From positions 71,645,022 through 71,709,021 of the forward strand of contig OZ020306.1 of NCBI GenBank assembly GCA_963971305.1: DNA of 64,000 bases, in the 5' to 3' direction. How positions within the stretch are numbered: the first letter of the stretch is position 1; each line of letters opens with the position of its first letter. Shown here one piece after another: positions 15,401 through 27,400 of this stretch. The DNA is from Arcuatula senhousia. Its lineage: Eukaryota; Mollusca; Bivalvia; Mytilida; Mytilidae. The position numbers and the translations under genes are program-made. The notes under the pieces were generated by a model that was not told the DNA's origin, did not search any database, and saw only the letters and a list, made by a program, of their open reading frames with translations.

Positions 15401-18400
15401 CCTAAAGGACAAAATAAGCCTCTGAAAATAACATATAAAGGTATGTATAAATCTGTAGTGCCATGGTTAACCTCCTATATACACTCCAGTGGTGAGGTTA
15501 ATATACAGATACCTAAAGGACAAAATAAGCCTCTGAAAATAACATATAAAGGTATGTATAAATCTGTAGTGCCTTGGTTAACCTCCTATATCCACTCCAG
15601 TGGTGAGGTTAATATACAGATACCTAAAGGACAAAATAAACCTCTGAAAATAACATATAAAGGTATGTATAAATCTGTAATGCCTTGGTTAACCTCCTAT
15701 ATACACTCCAGTGGTGAGGTTAATATACAGATACCTAAAGGACAAAATAAACCTCTGAAAATAACATATAAAGGTATGTATAAATCTGTAGTGCCATGGT
15801 TAACCTCCTATATCCACTCCAGTGGTGAGGTTAATATACAGATACCTAAAGGACAAAATAAACCTCTGAAAATAACATATAAAGGTATGTATAAATCTGT
15901 AGTGCCATGGTTAACCTCCTATATCCACTCCAGTGGTGAGGTTAATATACAGATACCTAAAGGACAAAATAAACCTCTGAAAATAACATATAAAGGTATG
16001 TATAAATCTGTAGTGCCTTGGTTAACCTCCTATATCCACTCCAGTGGTGAGGTTAATATACAGATACCTAAAGGACAAAATAAACCTCTGAAAATAACAT
16101 ATAAAGGTATGTATAAATCTGTAGTGCCTTGGTTAACCTCCTATATCCACTCCAGTGGTGAGGTTAATATACAGATACCTAAAGGACAAAATAAGCCTCT
16201 GAAAATAACATATAAAGGTATGTATAAATCTGTAGTGCCATGGTTAACCTCCTATATCCACTCCAGTGGTGAGGTTAATATACAGATACCTAAAGGACAA
16301 AATAAACCTCTGAAAATAACATATAAAGGTATGTATAAATCTGTAGTGCCTTGGTTAACCTCCTATATCCACTCCAGTGGTGAGGTTAATATACAGATAC
16401 CTAAAGGACAAAATAAACCTCTGAAAATAACATATAAAGGTATGTATAAATCTGTAGTGCCTTGGTTAACCTCCTATATACACTCCAGTGGTGAGGTTAA
16501 TATACAGATACCTAAAGGACAAAATAAACCTCTGAAAATAACATATAAAGGTATGTATAAATCTGTAGTGCCTTGGTTAACCTCCTATATCCACTCCAGT
16601 GGTGAGGTTAATATACAGATACCTAAAGGACAAAATAAACCTCTGAAAATAACATATAAAGGTATGTATAAATCTGTAATGCCTTGGTTAACCTCCTATA
16701 TCCACTCCAGTGGTGAGGTTAATATACAGATACCTAAAGGACAAAATAAGCCTCTGAAAATAACATATAAAGGTATGTATAAATCTGTAGTGCCTTGGTT
16801 AACCTCCTATATCCACTCCAGTGGTGAGGTTAATATACAGATACCTAAAGGACAAAATAAACCTCTGAAAATAACATATAAAGGTGTGTATAAATCTGTA
16901 GTGCCTTGGTTAACCTCCTATATCCACTCCAGTGGTGAGGTTAATATACAGATACCTAAAGGACAAAATAAACCTCTGAAAATAACATATAAAGGTATGT
17001 ATAAATCTGTAGTGCCTTGGTTAACCTCCTATATACACTCTAGTGGTGAGGTTAATATACAGATACCTAAAGGACAAAATAAACCTCTGAAAATAACATA
17101 TAAAGGTGTGTATTAATCTGTAGTGCCTTGGTTAACCTCCTATATCCACTCCAGTGGTGAGGTTAATATACAGATACCTAAAGGACAAAATAAACCTCTG
17201 AAAATAACATATAAAGGTGTGTATAAATCTGTAATGCCTTGGTTAACCTCCTATATCCACTCTAGTGGTGAGGTTTATATACAGATACCTAAAGGACAAA
17301 ATAAACCTCTGAAAATAGCATATAAAGGTATGTATAAATCTGTAGTGCCATGGTTAACCTCCTATATACACTCCAGTGGTGAGGTTAATATACAGATACC
17401 TAAAGGACAAAATAAACCTCTGAAAATAACATATAAAGGTATGTATAAATCTGTAGTGCCATGGTTAACCTCCTATATACACTCCAGTGGTGAGGTTAAT
17501 ATACTGATACCTAAAGGACAAAATAAACCTCTGAAAATAACATATAAAGGTATGTATAAATCTGTAGTGCCATGGTTAACCTCCTTTATACACTCCAGTG
17601 GTGAGGTTAATATACAGATACCTAAAGGACAAAATAAACCTCTGAAAATAACATATAAAGGTATGTATAAATCTGTAGTGCCATGGTTAACTTCCTATAT
17701 CCACTCCAGTGGTGAGGTTAATATACAGATACCTAAAGGACAAAATAAATCTCTGAAAATAACATATAAAGGTATGTATAAATCTGTAGTGCCATGGTTA
17801 ACCTCCTATATACACTCAAGTGGTGAGGTTAATATATAGATACCTAAAGGACAAAATAAACCTCTGAAAATAACATATAAAGGTATGTATAAATCTGTAG
17901 TGCCTTGGTTAACCTCCTATATCCACTCCAGTGGTGAGGTTAATATACAGATACCTAAAGGACAAAATAAACCTCTGAAAATAACATATAAAGGTATGTA
18001 TAAATCTGTAATGCCATGGTTAACCTCCTATATCCACTCCAGTGGTGAGGTTAATATACAGATACCTAAAGGACAAAATAAACCTCTGAAAATAACATAT
18101 AAAGGTATGTATAAATCTGTAATGCCATGGTTAACCTCCTATATCCACTCCAGTGGTGAGGTTAATATACAGATACCTAAAGGACAAAATAAGCCTCTGA
18201 AAATAACATATAAAGGTATGTATAAATCTGTAGTGCCTTGGTTAACCTCCTATATCCACTCCAGTGGTGAGGTTAATATACAGATACCTAAAGGACAAAA
18301 TAAACCTCTGAAAATAACATATAAAGGTATGTATAAATCTGTAGTGCCATGGTTAACCTCCTATATCCACTCCAGTGGTGAGGTTAATATACAGATACCT

Positions 18401-21400
18401 AAAGGACAAAATAAACCTCTGAAAATAACATATAAAGGTATGTATAAATCTGTAGTGCCATGGTTAACCTCCTATATCCACTCCAGTGGTGAGGTTAATA
18501 TACAGATACCTAAAGGACAAAATAAACCTCTGAAAATAACATATAAAGGTATGTATAAATCTGTGATGCCTTGGTTAACCTCCTATATACACTCCAGTGG
18601 TGAGGTTAATATACAGATACCTAAAGGACAAAATAAGCCTCTGAAAATAACATATAAAGATTTGTATAAATCTGTAGTGCCATGGTTAACCTCCTATATA
18701 CACTCCAGTGGTGAGGTTAATATACAGATACCTAAAGGACAAAATAAGCCTCTGAAAATAACATATAAAGGTGTGTATAAATCTGTAGTGCCATGGTTAA
18801 CCTCCTATATCCACTCCAGTGGTGAGGTTAATATACAATTACCTAAAGGACAAAATAAGCCTCTGAAAATAACATATAAAGATTTGTATAAATCTGTAGT
18901 GCCATGGTTAACCTCCTATATACACTCCAGTGGTGAGGTTAATATACAGATACCTAAAGGACAAAATAAACCTCTGAAAATAACATATAAAGGTATGTAT
19001 AAATCTGTAGTGCCATGGTTAACCTCCTATATACACTCCAGTGGTGAGGTTAATATACAGATACCTAAAGGACAAAATAAACCTCTGAAAATAACATATA
19101 AAGGTATGTATAAATCTGTGATGCCTTGGTTAACCTCCTATATACACTCCAGTGGTGAGGTTAATATACTGATACCTAAAGGACAAAATAAGCCTCTGAA
19201 AATAACATATAAAGGTATGTATAAATCTGTAGTGCCATGGTTAACCTCCTATATACACTCCAGTGGTGAGGTTAATATACAGATACCTAAAGGTCAAAAT
19301 AAGCCTCTGAAAATAACATATAAAGGTATGTATAAATCTGTAGTGCCATGGTTAACCTCCTATATACACTCCAGTGGTGAGGTTAATATACAGATACCTA
19401 AAGGACAAAATAAGCCTCTGAAAATAACATATAAAGGTATGTATAAATCTGTAATGCCATGGTTAACCTCCTATATCCACCCCAGTGGTGAGGTTAATAT
19501 ACAGATACCTAAAGGACAAAATAAACCTCTGAAAATAACATATAAAGGTATGTATAAATCTGTAATGCCATGGTTAACCTCCTATATCCACCCCAGTGGT
19601 GAGGTTAATATACAGATACCTAAAGGACAAAATAAACCTCTGAAAATAACATATAAAGGTATGTATAAATCTGTAGTGCCTTGGTTAACCTCCTATATCC
19701 ACTCCAGTGGTGAGGTTAATATACAGATACCTAAAGGACAAAATAAGTCTCTGAAAATAACATATAAAGGTATGTATAAATCTGTAGTGCCTTGGTTAAC
19801 CTCCTATATCCACTCCAGTGGTGAGGTTAATATACAGATACCTAAAGGACAAAATAAGCCTCTGAAAATAACATATAAAGGTGTGTATAAATCTGTAGTG
19901 CCATGGTTAACCTCCTATATACACTCCAGTGGTGAGGTTAATATACAGATACCTAAAGAACAAAATAAACCTCTGAAAATAACCTATAAAGGTATGTACA
20001 TGTATAAAAAGCAGAGGTACCAATGGGGTTTCCAAATGTCAAAAGTCCGAAAGGGCAGAGACAAAACCAGTAAACACCAACAAAATCTGTAATGTGAGAA
20101 TCTGACATTTTAGAATCGGTTTTAAGGTAAAGTATACGAAATTGACTGTCCGATCAATTTTCTTTAAAAATTAGACATAGATAGCTTAAGTTAGGAGGAA
20201 TAAGGAAATGCAATAAAAAAAATGGGGTCACGGACCTTGTTTTCGTGTTATGACCTTCCGAAGGAGTGTTGGTTTTATATCAAAATTACATTGAATATAA
20301 TAGGAAAATGAACATAAAAAATCATGTTTTTGACCATTTTCATTCAATAAGAAATTATTAACAGATCAATATTTTTTAAAAACTCAAGACATATTCAAAA
20401 TTAAATTCCCCGCAGTTTGGTGTAAAGAAAGTCCTTGACTACGGAGTTCGTTTTCATGCTACAGACTTCCAAAGTGGAAATAAAAGATAAAAATGACGCA
20501 TTATGATGACGTTTTCGGCAACGTCAAAAACAAATAAAAAGAGTGACGATCTGTGTTGTGTTGTTTGTGTGGGTTTGAACTCTTTTGACAGGATTCTTGA
20601 AGTATAAGTTAACAAGCATGTCACTACTTGTATGTAATAAATTATACATTATAAACTCATTATTTGTGTTGTCCGTTAAATGATACTCTGCGATCCGTAT
20701 ATCTTCTGAGTATTTTTTTAAGTATTTACTACTACGTGAACTAAGTAAAAATGCTTTTTGTACATGGCTTTTGCCGTCGTCAGTTTTTTAGCTCACCTGA
20801 CCCAAAGGGTCAAGTGAGCTATTGTCATCGCCATGCGTCCGTCGTCCGTCCGTCGTCTGTCGTCCATCCGTTACTTTTTCAAAAATCTTCTCCTCTGAAA
20901 CCACTGAATGGAATTTTTCAAAACTTGGTCCAAGTATTAATTAGGGCATGATGTTTAAAAATTGTGTTCAGCTTTATGATATGTTAACAAACATGGCCGC
21001 TGTTACTAAATATAGAACATAGGGTAAAATCACATTCAAAGACTTATAACTTGAAAATTAGAACAGATAGAAAAAATCTGAAGGATCTTAGACTGTTCAG
21101 AATCAAAAGCTCTACAAAAGTCTCCATTGGGTCGAAGTTGTCAGATGACCCCTACTAGGGGTTATGGCCCTTTTAAGGTCAAAAATGGCCTTTTTTCATG
21201 TTTTTGCCATATAGAATGAAATATATTGCAGATAGAGAAAAGCTGTTGCTTGCTTAAATGTTCAGCTCATTAAGCTCTACAAAAGTCTCCATTGGGTCGA
21301 AGTTGTCAGATGACTCATATTAGGGGGTATGACCCTTTAAAGGTAAAAAGTTGCATTTTTTCATGTTTTTGTCCTATAGAATGAAAACTATTGCAGATAG

Positions 21401-24400
21401 AGAAAAGCTGTTGCTTGCTTAAATGTTTGGCTCATTAAGCTCTACTAAAGTCTCCATAAAGTTAAAGTTGTCAGATGACCCTTTATAGGGGTTACAGCCC
21501 CTTAAAGGCCAAAAATTAGTGTTTTTGGTCTATAGAATGAAAACTATTGCAGATAAAGAAAAGCTGTTGCTTGCTTAAATGTTCGGCTCATTTAGCTCTA
21601 CAAAAGTCTCCATAAGGTCAAAGTTGTCAGATGACCAATTATAGGCGTGACAGCCCCTTCAAGGCGAAAAATCGAGTTTTTGGCCTATAGTATGAAAACT
21701 ATTGCAGAAAAGAAAAGCTGTTGCTTGCTTATATGTTCAGCTCATTTAGCTCTACAAAAGTCTCCATAAGGTCAAAGTTGTCAGATGACCAATTATAGGC
21801 GTGACAGCCCCTTCAAGGCGAAAAATCGAGTTTTTGGCCTCTAGAATGAAAACTTTTGCAGATAGAGAAAAGCTGTTGCTTGCTTAAATGTTCAGCTAAT
21901 TTAGCTCTACTAAAGTCTTCATAGGGTTGACATCAAGACCAGGTGAGCGATTCAGGCTCCTGGGAGCCTCTTGTTTCTTTATTTCGAAGGTAGATGAGCA
22001 TATATAGTGTTCCGGTCCGTACGCCCGTTCGTCAGCTCGTCAGTCCCAAATCAGTTTTACATTCAGGTTGTCTTAAGTATATACCATATCTCTTACTAGT
22101 ATATCAAAAATACGCACTGGTCGATTTTCTTTTATATTTCCAAGATGGACAGTATTTGTCTTACGGTTAAAAAAAAATAAAATAACACGAAAGGGCTTCG
22201 TCTCGCAGAAATCCTACCTGATAAGCCTAAACTAGAAGAGTTCACAAAAGAATAACAAAACTTACCAAGATTCACGTAAAGGCATTTAAATAGAATATGT
22301 TTTTTCCGGCGAAGAAAAAAAAGAACAAGTTTGGATTCTGTTTTGTATTTTGTATCATCGTATCGAAACACAAATATTTACCAAAACCATTTTTATGTGA
22401 ACTCATCTTACTGCGGGTGGAAATTGGCTTGCGTTTACCCCATTTGCATTAAAAATACTACAACATCGAACAACACAATGAAGGTCTTGTCGGCAAAAAT
22501 CGGAATGTTTACAGATTCACTTTAAAATTATTTTCGTCCAATGAGTGCGTGAGTAAATGGCTGAATTATTGTTTTACGCTCTTGCAACGCTATATAGCTT
22601 ATTTTAAGGCGATAAATATGATATGATGATGAGGTGAGAACAAAGAAACAGTTAATTTTAAAGACCACAGGAAAATGCCGGGAGATATGGGTAGGGGCGG
22701 AAAATTCAGCACTTATTGGCAGTCAACAATATGGATCTTTTACGTGCATAAAGCGTGGCACTCTTCACACACTTTGGCCCACTATGGTCAGCGGCCAGGT
22801 TTTCCGTATTATAGACCTGACAACCCAGGGGACGAGGGCCACAATATTCAGCCACCAAGGGTGCTCACTTATGTTGGTTTGTGGGCTGAACACTAGCACC
22901 GTTCTCAGAATCGCACGACCCTTAGTCGGCTTTTTACGACAAGCTAGGCTCTGCTCCGGTCCTATTTGCCTCCCGGGCCGCATACGAGACTTAAATGGTA
23001 TGTGATCACTGTGCAAAATGAAGATACATGTATGTGCTTATAGTTTTAGGGTCAAAGCTTTTAGAAATATCTGTTGGTTTGGCAGCCTAAATCCTGGTTT
23101 AACACATATATAATATCTTTTGAAATGCCTATACTGAGTAAGTCTGGACCATTACGATCTTTAATTTTTTTGGTATGTCTTTCTTGTTTTTTGTTTTGTC
23201 TTTTCTCTTAATTTGAACATTTAAGATTGTTCATCCAAGTATGTTAGTCTTTTCTTTTACCTTCCTTTATGCTGGCCCAGCAAAATTGACATTATTTGGT
23301 GAAGACCTTTCCCTAAAGTTTGGCCGATTTACAATTTTTTATCTGTAAAAATTTCCGTGACAAAGGGATTTGTTCGGTCCCATGAGCAGTGAAACAGAAT
23401 GCCACTGAGTTTTATAAAAAAAAACTTTAGTAGTCATCAGGTCTTCTGTCCACAAACTTTTTTTTCGAAGTTGCCGACTATTTATAAAAAATAGCAAAAG
23501 CAAAGGATGCAGTATTGCCTTTTATGTTTTTTTTAAGGTTTTTGTTCTAGTTCTTCCTGCATATACGACCATATGAATTGTATTCCTTATGTTACCACAT
23601 CAATTTTCCCTATGCGCGTCTGTATCGACAGAAAATATCAGTAAAATATGACGACGTGCTGAATAAAATGAAATCGGAAACGAAAGTGAAGCGTCGAACG
23701 TCACGCCATTTGTTGGAGCACATTATGACGTTACATAACAACCGCTAGAGGCGCTCAATTACGTATACTTTACCTTAAATGGTATACATTATGTTTTAAT
23801 CTTTGTACAATTGCAAAATGGTGAGCAACAACCACTGGTCAGACTGAAGGCTGTTGGCTGTTTTACATTGTGGATCTGTAAATACTGTTGATTATGTAGG
23901 CATGCACTTATTGTGGCTCCCGCAGGGTTAAAAACGACCTGCGACCTGAGGGCTTTTTAAGGGCGACTTCCGACCTACAATTCATAAATTGACCTATGCC
24001 AAAAAACGACCTGCGACCTCCGCCAAAATATGCCTTTTAAAAGCGACCTTGCGACTTCAGACCCCTTTTAGTTTAAGTACCAGTCTTTCTAAAAATCATG
24101 CAGAGGGTGATTCATGGTAAAAAATAACACATGTGTTTGAACATGGTTTCTAATACAGAATGGTCACCTATTAACAAAAACAACAGTCATTTGTTTCTAT
24201 GATGTTGGTCATGAGAGATAAAGTTTACCTAGATTGCATTATAAATACTGTAAACAAGGGAGATAACTCTTTTCTTGCTATGCATTTCAATATAATTCAA
24301 AACACTGATTTCTCCAATGACCAAGACCTTTGTGGAAAACAGACTTGATTTTCAACAATAACACTATATCTTTATTCAGAAAATGTTATTTTTTACCATA

Positions 24401-27400
24401 AATCAGCATTATCATAAACCCTGCATGATTCTTAGAAAGACAGCTACTTAAAAGCAACCTTCCGATCTCAGGGGGTACCCTGCGGAAGCCCCCTTATTCC
24501 ACTTCTCCTTACCTTCTATTGCATACGTTAATGTAATTAAGTTTTTCAGTTACCTGTCCAAAATTATGGTTTCCAAAGTAGAAACTGACCACCCAGTAAG
24601 GACCATGTGTTTGGGCATATAATCCTTACATTCACTCAGTTTATCATTCACTCAGCTTGTATTAAAACCTTTTTTAATGTTCTTCCTTGACAATTCCAAT
24701 AGCAGTGCAGTTGGCAGTGTAAAAATGGTTCTCTGAAAATGATAGCATAATGGCCTATATACGTTCTATAAAAATATTTAGAATATAACACTGTTGTAAA
24801 ATGATTTGGGGAGAACATTGCAGTTTCTATTTACAATTCACACTTATTTAATGTTGCAGTGACCCAGTCAGAGATTGAAGGTTATGACCTTTTCACCTTG
24901 GAGAATGCTCAGTTAGCTGTGACCTTGACCCATCCAGCCAGAGGTGACCTTCAGATAGTTTTGATATGTCCGAGTGGTATGAAGTCTGTGGTAGGGGCAT
25001 ACAGAATGTATGATCGGTGAGTATAGCTTATATATGTCCCAGTGGTATGAAGTCTGTGGTAGGGGCATACAGAATGTATGATTGGTTAGTAAAGCCTTTG
25101 AATTAAACAACTTAAAACTCATATTTATACCTCTGACAAACAAAGATTTGGGGGTATAGTTTAACCCTGTCTGTCTGTCCATACATCTTTTAAGAGCAAC
25201 TCCCCCATAGTGACTTGATGTATTTTGATGAAAATTTACATGAAGGAAGTACATCATATAGAGATGTGCATGAAGGATTTAAATGGATGTCTGGGTACTC
25301 TTGTCACCTCCACCTTTATGCCCTGTATGATCCATGTGTATCAAAGAGGGTTTTAAACCCTTACACACTCCTCTAAGTACTCTGATTTCCATAGCCAATA
25401 AAACAGACTGGCGCATGTATAAATTGTGTGTTTAGAAATTGGGTAGAAGAAAATGTGCTTAGTTAAAGTACTCCTATATTTTTCATGTACCTCTCTTTTT
25501 TCTTCATCACAGGTCATCTACAGGTTTGACAGACTGGACCTTTAATACAGTCAGATGTTGGGGAGAGAGTCCTATTGGAAACTGGGTCATTGAAATTACA
25601 GATAACGGTAGGTCTATGTATAATTAGGACCTTTAATACAGTCAGATGTTGGGGAGAAAGTCCTATTGGAAATTGGGTCATAGAAATTACAGATAATGGT
25701 ATGTCTATATGTATCTAGGATCTTTAATACAGTCAGATGTTGGGGCGAGAGTCCTATTGGAAATTGGGTCATAGAAATTACAGATAATGGTATGTCTATA
25801 TGTATCTAGGACCTTTAATACAGTCAGATGTTGGGGCGAGAGTCCTATTGGAAATTGGGTCATAGAAATTACAGATAATGGTATGTCTATATGTATCTAG
25901 GATCTTTAATACTGTGAGATGTTGGGGAGAGAGTCCTATTGGAAACTGGGTCATAGAATAGAATAGAATAATTTTATTATGTCAATTATGACGCCCATGT
26001 AGAGCTGCTACAACTTAAAATAAAATAAAGAATGATTGTACAATATATTGATAAAATTAAGATTAACAAAGGGAGTGAAAACATATGAAAATGAGAATTA
26101 TCAATGTATAGAGTAAAAGGGAAAAATATTTTAATTAGCACAGTGACCCAAGTTGGTACTTTAAAAGGTACATAGAAATTACAGATAATGGTATGTCTAT
26201 GTGTATCTAGGATCTTTAATACTGGGAGATGTGTGGGAGAGAGTCCTGTTGGAAATTGGGTCATAGAAATTACAGATAAATTGTTAATTAGCGTAAAAAA
26301 GTACCTGTCAAAATTTGACATCTACTTCCTGTTGATGGATACTTAATTTTTTTTTTCACCAAGGTATAATTGTAAAAGTGGGTGTTTCAAAGGTAAGCAT
26401 AAGCTCATGGATTTAAATTGTTGTTTTATTTGTAATAAGAGTATTAAGCATATATTATAATTTGTGTTTGTTATGGACATGTAGTTACTTAAAAATTTGT
26501 TTTGGTTTCTTTTGTAGGACGTAACATGAATGAGTTTGGGTACCTTAAAAAATGGAAGTTACGATTGTTTGGAACAGCCATGTCACCAAATATGTTCTTA
26601 GAAAGAAGAAGGTAGTGATATGTATAACATGATGTGTTGGGACATAGGGTTAAAGGGAGGCCCTTCTTTCACAGGGTTTGCACCCCTAGCAGTATTTTAG
26701 AGTAAATGTGTATATGAAAAGACTTCAACAATGATATGATTAAGAGTAGTGTTAGATATCTATTTGCATATTTTTTAAACTTAACTTTGAAGAGTGCTTT
26801 TCATATTGACACAAATGTAACATTTTGTGAAATAGCAAGAACAGAGCCAATTTACATGGATTCTACCTATAAATTAGGTTTTATGTAGTAAAAATGCTTT
26901 TTCTGACTTTATTCCATTGTTCAATGTTAATCTAACTAATTGATTTTCATTTCAGACTTATTGAAGAGGCCATGAGTGGGGAATATTTAAATCAGAATTA
27001 TACTCCACCCTGCTGGGAGCCTCCTAATACTGCTAAACCTGATACAGTGATGAATGAAAAAGCTTTGAAGGTAAGAAATTCCCCTGCTTGGAGTCACCTT
27101 ATACTGCCAAATCTGATACAGTAGTGAATGAAAAAGCTTAAAAGTAAGGAATCTCCTGTTTGAGGCCCCTTATACTATATAATCTGATAAATTAAGAGTT
27201 TTTTTACATGTTCCAAGGGGGTTCCTCTATCCATGCATTACATTTGTTTAGAGTGTTTTAAGAATCAAATTATAACCAAAGGTAAATCCGAACATAAATG
27301 CCATAAAAACAGTGGTGGATCTATAGGGGATTCAGGACTGAACCCCCTTTTCATTTGAAAGTCTTGTGCAGATTTTCTGCAAAATTAACATGGCACTCCC

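Larger units (their letters stand above)
20121..23779. mobile_element. 3.66-kb element with 25-bp terminal inverted repeats and TTAA ends
   Basis: TTTAAGGTAAAGTATACG at 20121 is repeated inverted at the other end. The 25-bp arms (20121-20145 and 23755-23779) match at 24 of 25 positions. Both ends carry TTAA next to GGTAAAGTATACG, which would fit a TTAA-targeting DNA transposon (piggyBac-like). No transposase frame is visible and the interior is filled with other repeats. It lies in the intron between the 111-bp array and the next exon. Confidence 0.55.

Noticed and set aside
7784..17116. Giant open frames of 1334 and 1773 codons as repeat-protein genes
   Set aside because: They are the 111-bp array read through donor sites. 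They have no acceptor or promoter of their own, and their ends are set only by chance stops in single units.
4250..19998. CRISPR-like or centromeric satellite array
   Set aside because: There are no unique spacers, and the unit is a protein-coding exon fragment inside a gene.
4235..19998. In-frame internal acceptors (ccactccag/TGG or atacag/ATA) making each unit a mini-exon
   Set aside because: Joining the phase-1 donor to either site shifts the frame and meets a stop within the unit.
22132..22525. Small frames on both strands near 22132-22525
   Set aside because: They have no domain, overlap each other, and lie inside the TTAA-flanked element.
22634..23016. Three overlapping frames of 73-123 codons
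   Set aside because: They lie in the SINE-like repeat, and the frames are not kept in its other copies.
25986..26321. 111-codon minus-strand frame
   Set aside because: It spans the retroelement insertion and decayed exon copies read antisense.
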